Assembly: GCF_030272615.1 (NCBI RefSeq)
Contig: NW_026729140.1
Location: 1 to 64,000 of the forward strand
Direction: 5' to 3'
DNA length: 64,000 nt
Origin: Cryptomeria japonica
Taxonomy: Eukaryota > Streptophyta > Pinopsida > Cupressales > Cupressaceae
The position numbers were made by a program, and so were the translations under genes. The stretch's first letter is position 1. Each line of letters begins with the position of its first letter. This document shows positions 1 to 9,060 of the stretch, piece after piece. The notes under the pieces were generated by a model. It searched no databases and was not told where the DNA came from. It was given only the letters and a program-made list of their open reading frames with translations.

Positions 1-232
1 CATGACTGTTCGACTTCTCCAAACTCTTCATTTCATATCTAATACGTTTATATAAATGGTTGTGTGTAGCCCATACTGGATGTACTATGTATTTGGATAT
101 TTGTTAATAAGATAATTCCCTGCATTTCTAGTGGACATAACCACTTAGTGGTGAACCACGTTAAACCTTGCGTTGTGTGTTTTCTTTTTCTGTTTTATTG
201 TTTTCGATTCTCTGCTCGTTTTAATCTCTACA
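1..232 (+). repeat. 5' LTR (partial) of the Argonaute-carrying element, copy A
   Basis: Matches the complete LTR at 49816-50074 from its 28th base onward and ends in CTCTACA directly before the primer-binding site. The start is outside the window. Confidence 0.85.
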
Positions 233-234
233 AT

Positions 235-247
235 TGGTATCAAGGCC
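235..247 (+). other. Primer-binding site (tRNA-iMet type)
   Basis: TGGTATCAAGGCC lies two bases after the LTR end. It resembles the complement of the 3' end of initiator methionine tRNA used by most plant copia elements. The second copy reads TGGTATCAAAGCC at 50077-50089, so this copy carries a substitution. Confidence 0.8.
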
Positions 248-1249
248 ATGTTGGCTTGAGAAGAGATGGAGGAAGAAGGAGAAGGTAAAATTTATAACTT
301 CTAAGGCAGTTTTACATTCCATGTAAAACTATGCTTCAAGCACCGTGTACATTGGTAGGATGGCTGGAAGAAAGAGGGGAACTCAGTTGAAGAGGAGAAT
401 CGAGTGAAAGAAAAGGATGTTGGGATTCTTATTTGCTCTCCTCTTGAGCTAGTTTTGGCACTTATTGGCCAAACTGTTAATGGCCGGGAAGTTATTGGCA
501 TTCATGTGGTGAACGTTGAACGCTGTGATAGTCCCTATATAGACACTGAAATTTCCAAGTAGAAAGATGCTAGAAAAGAGGTTGTTGTTGAAGATGATGA
601 ACCTAAGAGATTATAGGATGAAGAGTGTATGCCATCGGAAACCCAAGTTGAAACTGCTATTGACTCCCAAGATGAGGAGGGTGTAGATTGGAGTGAGGTA
701 GCAGAGCAAGGAGGTCTGGGAGAAATTATGGCTTCAGAAAGCTCTGCAGATGGCATGGCCCTGGAAAAAATAAAGAGGCACTCAGATGATGATGACAACC
801 TTTGCACACATAATTTCATAGAAACCTACGAGCCTATGGACTTAGATGAAGAAGTGCATAGACAATTTTCTGGTTTAAAGCAAAAGCAGCCATTGATAGG
901 AGCAGAGGACAATGGGCATTATTCCAAGTGGTTTAAGGTGTCACAAGCAGAGAAGGGAGACATGGCTTACCAACTTGATTTGATGGATATGGATGATAGT
1001 GTCAATGTGGATGATGAGCAACCTAAGATTGAGGGGAGCTACATGAAGAAGGTAAACAAATCATTGCAGATGGAGGAGAGCACGCTGAATTCATGGAATA
1101 ATACCCCAAAGAAGTTTTTGATGTGTGCTTATGCGAATGTGGCTTTGTGTTCATTGCTTATGATGTAACATGATAGGATTTGGGAACTTTACTTGCAATT
1201 CATGAGTCAAAACAGGGTGTCAGTAGAAACATCTCCATACGAGATATTA

Positions 1250-1573
1250 AATGAAATTGTGAGTGTGTTTTTGGATGTTGGAGCAGATAAAGACACCAAG
1301 GTATTTACAGGGCAAACCCCTCTTCACGTTGTGTGCTCTCGAAGTCTCGGTGTTGTGAAGGCTTTGATGGGGGGAAATGAATGGGGTTTCGTAGATTGGG
1401 GAGTGCTTAAGGACTCCCGTGGGTGGAATGGCCTGCATATTGAGGCAACATAATGGCATGGTTGCTGTGTCGAGGCCCTGCTTAGAGATGGAGCCAACAT
1501 GGATGGTGCCAATTTTGATGACGCCACTGCTCTGTTCTGTGTTGCTTCCGAATGTCATGTAGACATTATTGAG
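1250..1573 (+). pseudogene. Ankyrin-repeat segment of the captured ORF
   Basis: Residues read GADKDTKVFTGQTPLHVVCS, then, after a spacer, GWNGLHIEA, a TAA stop at 1451, and LLRDGANMDGANFDDATALF. These match the ankyrin pattern (G-TPLH-A, LL--GA--N at roughly 33-residue spacing). Two to three degenerate repeats can be seen. Ankyrin repeats are protein-binding scaffolds; the donor gene cannot be named from this. The segment runs in frame into the Argonaute-like part. Confidence 0.65.
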
Positions 1574-2530
1574 GGTTTATGGGGTTCCTATGTAGACAAA
1601 GAGACAAAATTCAGACATGTTATTGCCAGTTATGGTAAGACAATTAAGTACATGGAGCTTCCTTGTTTGAACCTGGGCAAGAAAGCCGGTAGACAAAATT
1701 TTGTACCTATGGACTTCTATGAAATTTGTGAGGGACAAAGGGTTCTCAAGGATAATTTGAACTCTAGAAAGGAAAAAATATTGGAGAAGGTTATCAAGCC
1801 GTTCGTGAGGCGGAACAAAATCGCTCAAATCATGGAGGACGAAATGGACGTACACACGGTAAACACCTTACCGATTTTGGAATGATTGTGAGCCAAGAAA
1901 TGACCAAAGTGATAGCACACATACTGGATGCACCTCTACTAGTGTTGGGTAACCACAAGCCGATGACATCTAGCAACGATAAGAGGCAATGGAAAATGAC
2001 TAGTGGGAGCGATGTTTTTCAAGGGAAAAGCATTAATAGCTGGGGAATCATACACTTCTCAGAAAACCCCAACAGGCATAATGAATTGGTGCAGAATTTT
2101 ATAAACGAGATGGTAAAAAGCTTCAATAAGGTAGGTATCTATATCGAAGCAAACAATGGTATTGCTGTAAATGGCACGGTGTTTGCATATGGTGTGAAAA
2201 GTCGTGATTTGAATGAGGAGTATTCAGCCTCTGCACACACGAATCACCAGTCTACACCTGTGAATGTGTCCCAGTGGTTGAAGAGCACTCATGAGTCAAC
2301 CAAACCCCAAGGTGGTGTAATCCCTAACGGTTTGCAGTACAAAACATATACTGTAACGGATAATTTGGATGAACGCACATTGTTATCGATGGGAGTTAGA
2401 GATCTGACCAATGCGTTTCTCTGCTCGTTTCGTCAGGTAGTGGATGGTGAACGCTCGTCTATCGTAGCACCTTCCATGGATGATGAGTTGGACCGAGCAA
2501 ATGAATCAGCATGTATCGAGGCCACTGGCA
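1574..2530 (+). pseudogene. Argonaute-like segment: end of PAZ, linker L2, MID, possible PIWI end
   Basis: The frame at 1640-1885 reads KYMELPCLNLG, then FVPMDFYEICEGQR, the end-of-PAZ block of plant Argonautes (LPCL-VG, then -PMEVC-I--GQR). After the frame change come DFGMIVSQEMTKV and LDAPLL, matching the linker block FGI-V--EM--V-gRVL-PP. INSWGIIHFS, followed by an amphipathic helix and GIYIE, matches the start of MID. The catalytic PIWI core (Asp-Glu-Asp-His) is not seen. A later stretch (DLTNAFLCSF, then SSIVAP) may be the very end of PIWI, which would mean an internal deletion; that part is weak. Argonautes bind small RNAs with PAZ and MID and slice with PIWI; this remnant could at most bind. 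Confidence 0.7.
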
Positions 2531-3070
2531 GTTGTGTAATATTCTGGCTGGGTGTTCTTGCAGAGTCCTTGGTGACATGGTTGAAGCCATTACCATATGC
2601 TTGTAATAATTCCTATGGTAGGCATGAGAATTCTGACAGCGAATCATACTCCCGGGCCTTGGCACACCTAACGACAGGGGAAGATATAATCGATTTTGGT
2701 AGGAATACTATGATTGTTCCAAAACTAGAACTCTTTGTTGGTATTATTGAGTCGGCCTCATTGCTCATGGTGTTTGAGAAAGATGATATGTCTTCCATTT
2801 TTCTATCAGAGGGGAGCACCGATGATCTTAAGGATTCATTTCAGGATGAAGGGTTCATTTTAGAACCAGTTAAAGATTTTTTCAATGTTTTGGATATATT
2901 AGCTACAGGAGTTAATCGTAATGCCATTAAGTCTGGCATGCTTTGGAGAAGATTAATCCGAAGTGTATGCGAGAAGAAGATCACGAAGCTAAAATCTAGC
3001 AGGTTGGTTGTAATATGAATTCGACAATGGAAGCAGGGATGCCAGTCCATGGCTGTGCCAGTTGGCCTTC

Positions 3071-3079
3071 ATAGGGAGA
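3071..3079 (+). other. Polypurine tract of copy A
   Basis: The run ATAGGGAGA lies just before the 3' LTR start TGTTGGGT. Position and purine content fit the plus-strand primer of an LTR element. Copy B reads ATAGGGGAGA. Confidence 0.7.
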
Positions 3080-3080
3080 T

Positions 3081-3338
3081 TGTTGGGTATATGAAACCCA
3101 ACGGTCACATGACTGTTCGACTTCTCCAGACTCTTTATTTCATATCTGATATGTTTATATAAATGGCTGTGTGCAGCCCATACTGGATGTACTATGTATT
3201 TGGATATTTGTCAATAAGATAATTCCCCGTGTTTCTGGTGGAAGTAACCACTTAATGGTGAACCACATTAAACCTTACATTGTGTGTTTTCTTTTCTACT
3301 ATATTGTTTTCTATTCTTTGCTCGTTTTAATCTCTACA
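3081..3338 (+). repeat. 3' LTR of the Argonaute-carrying element, copy A
   Basis: 258 bp, starts TGTTGGGT and ends CTCTACA. The first bases form a perfect 7-bp stem, GTTGGGT / ACCCAAC, around a 7-base loop. It contains a TATATAAA-like box (about 3158-3164) that could be an LTR promoter. It differs from the 5' LTR at roughly 26 positions. Confidence 0.85.
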
Positions 3339-3786
3339 CTTACTAATACAAAGAAAACCAAGAAAACCTGGTAATGCAATAAATGGCCCCCTCAGTGTTG
3401 AAAATTCTAAGGCAACGCGCCCCAAAGCTACAGAGACAACTAAAATGAAGGACGTAACGTGGAAAGCCAACTATTAAGGCCGAAGCAAAGCATGTGGTAG
3501 CATAATCAAATGAATATGTTGCATGCGGTAAAAGGCCAACACATGGAGATAAAGAGCAAAATACTATCATCAATAAACACCACATCAGTACTATGAACTA
3601 GTGCAACTGCACATCGACAGGTGGGCACTAAGATAAGGAATGCTCTTACACTCCGTCGTCTATCTCATCTCCGTCGTCTGTCTCATCTCCATTCTCCATC
3701 TTTGCTCTGAAGATATTCACCAAGTTTTTCTTTCTTTATACGTAGACTGAACACTTCTCTTTACCTGGTTCGGTCTGGCAGTTAGT
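3339..3786 (+). promoter_or_regulatory. Upstream region of peptide gene copy A; promoter damaged
   Basis: 3339-3640 matches 58756-59060 and, more distantly, 23617-23880, so it is the old host sequence into which the LTR element inserted. 3650-3786 aligns with the upstream part of the minus-strand peptide genes, but the box TATAAATA found there is missing. Compared with copy B, about 183 bp have been deleted at 3649 and an 18-bp CTCCGTCGTC-type stretch is doubled. Any promoter here is weakened or changed (inference). Confidence 0.5.
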
Positions 3787-3990
3787 ATGGCAAGATCAAT
3801 ACTTCTGAAAAGTATGGTAGTGCTGCTTGTGCTCAACGTTATGTTTTCGCTCGCTGTCTCTGCTCGATCTATCCTCAAGGAAAAAGTTTATTCAATTGCA
3901 GGCATGAACAACCATATACCAATCGATAGTCTACTTGAAGTTGTGGAACGGTTAGCTTCGTGTTCTAACTGTGGAGCGGTTAGATCCTAA
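3787..3990 (+). CDS. Small secreted peptide, plus-strand copy A, C-terminus changed by frameshift
   Basis: 67 aa, intronless, starting MARSILLK. Residues 1-26 are a clear signal peptide (basic start, hydrophobic core LLVLNVMF, SLAVSA before the likely cleavage site), so the product should be secreted. The mature part shares ILKEK, then IAG, with the intact family members but has about six extra residues (NNHIPID region) and keeps only the CSNC pair. A net 5-base deletion shifts the frame: the old ending DPNCCK is still encoded in the next frame, but the actual frame stops after VRS. The terminal Cys-Cys is therefore lost. Copy B has the same change, so it predates the duplication. It may be a diverged gene or a decaying one. 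The molecular role is unknown. Confidence 0.55.
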   Translation: MARSILLKSMVVLLVLNVMFSLAVSARSILKEKVYSIAGMNNHIPIDSLLEVVERLASCSNCGAVRS

Positions 3991-5033
3991 TTGCTGCAAA
4001 TGATAAACTAACACTGTATGGAGTCAATTGAGAAAGCTGACTTCCCTTATTGTTAAACCAATTATATCCACTATGGATTTTTCTACGTAGAAATGAAGAC
4101 AATATATGATTATGCCTTATTGATTTCATGTAAGGATTGCTATTACAACAAAAAAAATAGCGTCTATGAATCTAAAGAAGTTTTACAATTTGTAGAGGGT
4201 TGTTTTAATTGTAAGCCATAGAATCGAAGTCTTAGATATATATGAATTCATTGTATGCAGTTATGGAGAGAGATTTTTTTTTTTAACTGCATCTCCATAA
4301 TTCAAATGTCTTTTTGTGTGATTACAAAATGGTATAAGGTATTTTCTAAATTATAGATCATTGAGGACATATTTAATTTATTGTTATGGTCATAATTAAT
4401 TGACATTGTGAACATAAAATATTATAAAGTGTTTTTTAATGATCATATCAATTTATAGATGAGTTCTTTTAATCATATATTGATATTTAATGTATAACTG
4501 ATTATATGAAAATATTTTTGTATATGTATTAGTGCTAATTCATTTTTCTATTGGGATCTAATTCATCTATTGATTGCAGCCATTCTTTATAAATTTCATT
4601 AAATTACCTTTCCCCATCCTTCTTGTCTATCTTTTTTTATAGATAATTTTATGAGATATCTTTCAAATGATAATGTTTGACAAAGTTTTCAAGATATATG
4701 CTTTTGTGGATTCAACGCACATATATAAATTTGAGCTCATCTTAAGGATTATTTTACATCAAATGTTGTCCACCTAGAATCTATTTTGATTTGGTAATTG
4801 ATGTATTTAGATCTTGGTATTATTGAAAAATCCAAGTATACCTTTGTCATTGATGATAAAGGGGTGGAGATTAGTATTTCAAAATGTATGTGGGATAGAG
4901 TCCATAAAGAATCAACACAAAGAAAAGTAGGAGAATATGTCTCAAATAGTATCACAACTTAAATAGATAGAAAATGTAGTGTTATCCATAGGGGAAACAT
5001 TTTGTTGTTTCCATCTATTAAAAAGAGGTAGAT
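3991..5033. other. AT-rich 3' flank of peptide gene A
   Basis: No gene seen. It is nearly identical to 59573-60613. Short ORFs here show no family signature. Confidence 0.6.
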
Positions 5034-5318
5034 TGTTAAATATAGTGTTTTCATTTATTTTAGGGAGATTATTGATGTATGCCAAGGAGACTATTGAATT
5101 AATTTCATTTATGTAAAAGCATTTGAGGAAAAATTATGATAGAGCTTGTTAACGCTAATATCATGGATAGATATCTTGTAGAATGTCAATGTTATCATTA
5201 TATGTTGCGATCTATCTTTCCTAATTGTATAGGTTATTTGATAAACCCTATAAATTTTTGTGTTTAGTTATAGTGGTTTGTTTCTAAAAAAATGTATGTG
5301 TCTCAAGTTATCTTGTCA
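5034..5318 (+). repeat. Old LTR-like repeat with adjoining primer-site and purine-tract sequences
   Basis: Starts TGTTAAATATAG after the purine-rich AAAAAGAGGTAGAT and ends CTTGTCA. Seven bases later comes TGGTATCACAAC (5326-5337), similar to a tRNA-iMet primer site. The same LTR-like unit is at 26405-26670 and 60614-60899. A purine tract on the left and a primer site on the right of one LTR is the pattern of tandemly joined elements. Confidence 0.5.
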
Positions 5319-5337
5319 TGGTTTTTGGTATCACAAC

Positions 5338-6300
5338 AAAATATTATGGCTTACAATTTGGACAAAAAGTAATAATAGACATGATTAAAAATCTATTCAA
5401 GTTTTAGAGGTTGTTCTTTAGAAGATAAAAAGATAAAAGAGACAAAGTCTACATTATGCAAGTTTGGTTATTGTGCTAAAGTTTCTATTGGTTACACCAG
5501 AGAAAAGAAGTTTGTGCCAACTGTAGGAAGAATGTGAGGACAAATTGAGAATAGTTGAGTTCATGATGGGAAACACATAACACATTCTTAATCATAATGC
5601 AATGTGTTATCTTTAGGACCAAGGCAACTACATGTTTCATGATTTTTGAGTTAAGTACTTCATCTTGTAGACAATGTAACTTGATTTCAAGCTAAGATGT
5701 AGAGGAAACTAGTAATCTAGAATGTATATGTGTGTGTGTAATTTCATTCAAATTTGTGGACATAGTATGATTGATATATCTATTATACAAAGAAGAACTT
5801 GGTGAATGAATATATGTTGTGAATTATGCAAATTGTGATAAAAAATCTAGTGAGGGTATTATGAAGTAGAATAGATTATTGACGTGATGCAAATTGAGTG
5901 TAAGTTCTAGATGACATTTTTTTATTTCCTATACATGTTTTTGTATTTGAGGTTGTACCTCATTACTTGAGTTATTACTCAATTTCTTGGATCAGGGGAT
6001 GGTATTTATTTTGGGTTGATGCCTACAAAATCATTGTAAGTAATTTGTTATTTTTTGGGTCTAGATTTGAAGAGTAGATACAAGAAAATATTCTCACTTT
6101 GGTTTTTCCATTTTGGGTTTCCATATAAACTTGGCGTTCCTATGTGTTGATGTGTGGATATGTTTTGCATAATTCTCTAAATGTCATCTTAAGAAGCAAT
6201 AATAATGTTGCAATAGTAATTGAAGTTAAAAATAGGCATACATTGATTGACCCCTATCTTAGTATATTTGTGTGCATAACAAAAAGAAACCATAGAATTC
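5338..6300 (+). repeat. Degenerate copia-LTR-like repeat
   Basis: The region is repeated at 9205-10150, 25966-26400, 26680-27610 and 60919-61870. It contains the phrase GGTTTTTCCATTTTGGGTTT and a later CACCCCC-TCT-AGTATATTT, phrases I associate with the ends of plant copia LTRs (from general knowledge). No coding frame survives. Confidence 0.45.
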
Positions 6301-6450
6301 TAATTTTTAATTATTTCTAGGATAATTCTTCCCTACTCTAAATTGATACACCTACAACTTGATTATTGGTCTACCATTTGAATTGCAATAATTCAACGAT
6401 GAATGATTTATTTAGAATTTTTTGTCAAATGAGAATATATTGGCACTATA

Positions 6451-7662
6451 TGGGTGGGTGCAAGAAGTGGGGTCCCAATTCCGCGGAAGTCTAGGAGCAA
6501 AAAAGTTTGCCGCTAGAAACGAGTGCTTGTTTTTTTAGAAATGGGCACCCGTTTAGCTTCAGAGCCCCAACCCATAAAAATAAAATGGGTGCACGTTTTG
6601 AAAAATGGGTGCTCGTTTAGGATTGGACCACCGTAGACAAATGGGTGCACGATTTTTAGAAATGGGCACACGTTTCTAAAAATGGGTACCCGTTTCTAAA
6701 AATGGGCACATGTTTCTTAAAGTGCTATAAATTTCAAAACAAGTGCCCGTTTTTTGAATTTTAAATAATGGGTGCCCGTTTCATAAAAGATGGAGCGGGA
6801 AACACACCGATGCCTCGGTTTTGGCTTCAGGTTAGGCTGGGTGGGACCAAGCCTATGCTTGGACCTCCAAAAAAATGGCTAAAGCATTGGAATATCAGAT
6901 TTCTGCCTTGCCATAATTTTTTGAAGGTCTTCCTGATCGTATTTTTTAATGAAACAAAAACCCATTAGAGTTCTCACTGTCCTAATTTTAAAAATGTAAA
7001 TTTCATAGTGATATGATTAGTTTTACTATTTTTGCATTGTTTATTAATCAAAAGTGATACCTAAATGTAAAATAGTGAAGTTTAGTAAAACTTTAATAAC
7101 TTTTTTGTTTTTTAGGTTTTTTTTGAAAATAAATTATATGACATCAATCTTCATACAATTATTTTGAAGATTAAAAAATAAAAATAAAAAATATGAAATT
7201 TTCATCAAATTATGGTGGTCGTACACCAAATGTTTTGAAAATGTCCTTTATAGTCAATTAAAAATTAATTTAAAAAAAAAATTCTATAAAAAAATAAGAA
7301 AAAATATTCTCATCAATATTTGGTGTATTAGGTATCTTTTCCCAGAAGGATTTGCAAACCTTATTTTATTTACGTCAAAATATGGTGGTCGTACACGTGT
7401 GGTATGGTCCTTTAACGGGCATTTTGAAAAAGTGGTTTTTAAATATGCCTCTTAAAAAGAAATTTCTACCATGTGGGTATTGAAATAATTTACATATTTG
7501 AAAATTAGACTCCGGGCACTACATTTTCTATTACTAAAGTTTTTTTAGATTCAAACTCTAAGTACCTCAAATTTTGACATCAATCGACAAAAAAATTGAA
7601 AAATAGGGAAAACACTTCAACTTTTTGCCCAAAAGTGGGACTCAACTTCTTGCACCCACCCA
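6451..7662. mobile_element. 1.2 kb terminal-inverted-repeat DNA element, copy A
   Basis: Starts TGGGTGGGTGCAAGAAGT and ends with its reverse complement; the inverted repeats extend about 27 bp with two or three mismatches. Related segments at 10315-10331 and 27781-27797 lack the insert and read straight through (GGCACTATATGAGTCAC), giving two independent empty sites. The target duplication is TA, TAT or ATAT depending on where the end is placed. No transposase is encoded, so it is non-autonomous. The left third holds about nine copies of a motif like GGGTGCACGTTT. The superfamily is uncertain: a 2-bp TA target would fit Tc1/mariner, a 3-bp target PIF/Harbinger. Confidence 0.8.
6540..6782 (+). 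repeat. Subterminal motif array inside the TIR element
   Basis: About nine variants of AAATGGGYRCMCGTTT (for example GGGCACCCGTTT, GGGTGCACGTTT, GGGCACACGTTT, GGGTACCCGTTT), 20-40 bases apart. Subterminal repeats of this kind bind transposase in several DNA-transposon families. They are on the left side only. Confidence 0.65.
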
Positions 7663-7710
7663 TATGAGTCACTATAAATATATAATAATAAAATAAAATT
7701 TGTTTACAAT

Positions 7711-7855
7711 AGAATTCAAGCAATCCTTCAAATTTCATGGGCGGTCTTAACATAAATCTCCTTCCAAGATAATTTTACATCCATAGAATTCAAGCAATCC
7801 TTCAAATTTCATGGGCAGTCTTAACATAAATCTCTAAGTTTAGGTCTAAAAGGGT
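7711..7855 (+). repeat. 84-bp-period direct duplication
   Basis: AGAATTCAAGCAATCCTTCA and following bases occur at 7711 and again at 7795. Also present in copy B at 63294-63420. No gene seen from 7663 to 8623; the stretch is AT-rich. Confidence 0.7.
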
Positions 7856-8623
7856 TCCATCCATAGATTATTTGAACCAAAGTTCCATTTTTCAAAAAAA
7901 TGTAAAAATCACATAATAAAATGTATTTTCAATGAACAAATGCTTCCTTTTCATGGCTTGACCTTTCTTAAATAAATTCCATTTCAAATGAGATAACTCT
8001 TTGAATTTTCTCAATTATTCTTTAAAATCATTTCTCATTGAAAATAAACTTCTATATTTTATAATTATATTATTTCATATTTTGATATTTTAATTTTTCT
8101 TATTTTATATTTTAACTTTACCTGAAACCATTTATAAATAAAATTTTTGAATATTTTACATATGTCTTGATTTAATTTCAAAGATCTATCATTATATTTC
8201 TTCTAGTTTTTGAAGTTTTTCAATTTTAGATTAGAAATAACAGATTTTCTTAAAAATTAAAACAATATTTAAGTAACAAGCATGCATTAAAATTACAACA
8301 CGTATATAATTGATGAAACCTTGGATATGATCCAAGCCAGAGCATGCGCTTAAAATCTCATTAATGTATAATCATATATCGACATATATATTGACACTAT
8401 ATTTCGGGACCAATTAATGTACCATTCATGAATCATATTTAATATTTGATCAAATTGAATATACAAATTCTTGATTTCCGAATATGCAAATTAAATATCA
8501 GGCAATCAAGATAGATGAAAGTGATCCGCTTTATAAACTATCAGTGATTAGTGGACAGGGATTAGAAAAGATGAAAATCTTAATTTGGTGCTTGGATCGA
8601 AAATAATTGTATGAAGCCTTGTT

Positions 8624-8830
8624 TTATGTTTTGCAGCAACTTGGATCTGGAATGTTGCCTGCACAGTTTGGACACGATTTTAACATCTCCAGAATTTCAA
8701 CCAGATTATCGACGCCTGCGATTGTATTCAGTTTTTCCTTGAGTATTGGACGAGCAGAAACAGCCAGGGAAAACATAACGTTGAGCACAAGCAACACTGC
8801 AATAAGTTTAAGAAGCATCGATCTCGCCAT
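8624..8830 (-). CDS. Small secreted Cys-rich peptide, intact (copy C2)
   Basis: 68 aa, no intron, ATG at 8830 reading left. Residues 1-26 are a signal peptide: MARS with an Arg, a long Leu/Val/Ile core, then SLAVSA. The likely mature peptide begins RPILKEK, continues with IAGVDNLVEILEMLKS (a probable amphipathic helix) and ends CPNCAGNIPDPSCCKT, giving four cysteines as C-x2-C-x9-CC. I do not recognise the family. The spacing before the CC pair faintly resembles one half of a lipid-transfer protein, but four of the eight cysteines of that family are absent. Upstream is a TATA box (9017-9024). It faces copy A tail to tail. It differs from the copy at 28112-28318 by one residue (Lys67 to Arg). 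Confidence 0.8.
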   Translation of the reverse strand: MARSMLLKLIAVLLVLNVMFSLAVSARPILKEKLNTIAGVDNLVEILEMLKSCPNCAGNIPDPSCCKT

Positions 8831-9060
8831 ACTAACCGCCTGAACGAATCTTAACTAGACAAGCGCTTTTCTTTTACAATTGAAGAAAGGAAAGCTGGGT
8901 GAATATCTTGCGTGATACAGAGCAAAGATCGTGAATCTTAACTAGACAAGCGCTTTTCTTTTACAATTGAAGGAGGGAAAGCTGGGTGAATGGATATAGA
9001 TAATGGAAGTATATCGTATTTATAGAGACAGACAACGGAGTGCAAGGGTTTGAATGGTTC
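8831..9060 (-). promoter_or_regulatory. Promoter and 5' UTR of peptide gene C2
   Basis: TATAAATA on the minus strand at 9017-9024 lies 187 bp upstream of the ATG, in sequence conserved with the other two intact copies. Between TATA and ATG a stretch of about 60 bp (GAATCTTAACTAGACAAGCG onward) is present twice, at 8842-8904 and 8930-8992, a tandem duplication with an 88-bp period. It lengthens the predicted leader relative to the copy at 28112. Confidence 0.65.

Larger units (their letters stand above)
266..3018 (+). pseudogene. Captured chimeric ORF: acidic N-terminus, ankyrin repeats, Argonaute PAZ-L2-MID, unknown tail (copy A)
   Basis: An ATG at 266, 19 bases after the primer site, opens a frame that can be followed to about 1860 through in-frame stops at 302, 359, 569, 614, 1166 and 1451. 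A one-step frame change near 1860-1870 then leads to an uninterrupted frame ending at TGA 3016-3018, 50 bases before the polypurine tract. The ORF therefore fills the interior. Order of parts: a Lys/Glu-rich start, an acidic low-complexity stretch (629-1090), ankyrin-like repeats (about 1250-1573), Argonaute-like sequence (about 1574-2530) and an unrecognised tail (2530-3018). That ankyrin and Argonaute parts lie in one frame implies that a fusion protein was once encoded. Stops and the shift make the present copy a pseudogene unless it works as RNA. Confidence 0.75.
1..3338 (+). mobile_element. Non-autonomous LTR retrotransposon carrying an ankyrin-Argonaute ORF, copy A
   Basis: The sequence shows an LTR (1-232, its first 27 or so bases lie outside the window), a primer-binding site at 235-247, an interior of about 2.8 kb, a polypurine run at 3071-3079 and a second LTR at 3081-3338. 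After the 3' LTR the host flank starts CTTAC, matching CTTAT before the 5' LTR of the second copy (49811-49815), so the target duplication is 5 bp with one change. No gag, protease, integrase or RT is visible; the interior is one decayed ORF built from host-type domains. Such elements need enzymes from an autonomous relative, as known for gene-carrying elements like maize Bs1. The tRNA-iMet-type primer site suggests a copia-type helper (inference). The 5' and 3' LTRs differ at about 10% of sites by eye, so the insertion is old. Confidence 0.85.

Noticed and set aside
6768-6968. 66-codon ORF starting MGARFIKDG, also at 62350
   Set aside because: It lies across the motif array of the TIR element; no family signature.
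8624-8752. Assignment of the peptides to non-specific lipid-transfer proteins
   Set aside because: Only the region before CC is reminiscent; four of eight cysteines and half the length are missing.
8607-8843. Plus-strand ORFs of 78-83 codons at 8607, 11419 and 28095
   Set aside because: They are antisense shadows of the intact peptide genes; the minus frame has the signal peptide and the silent-change pattern.
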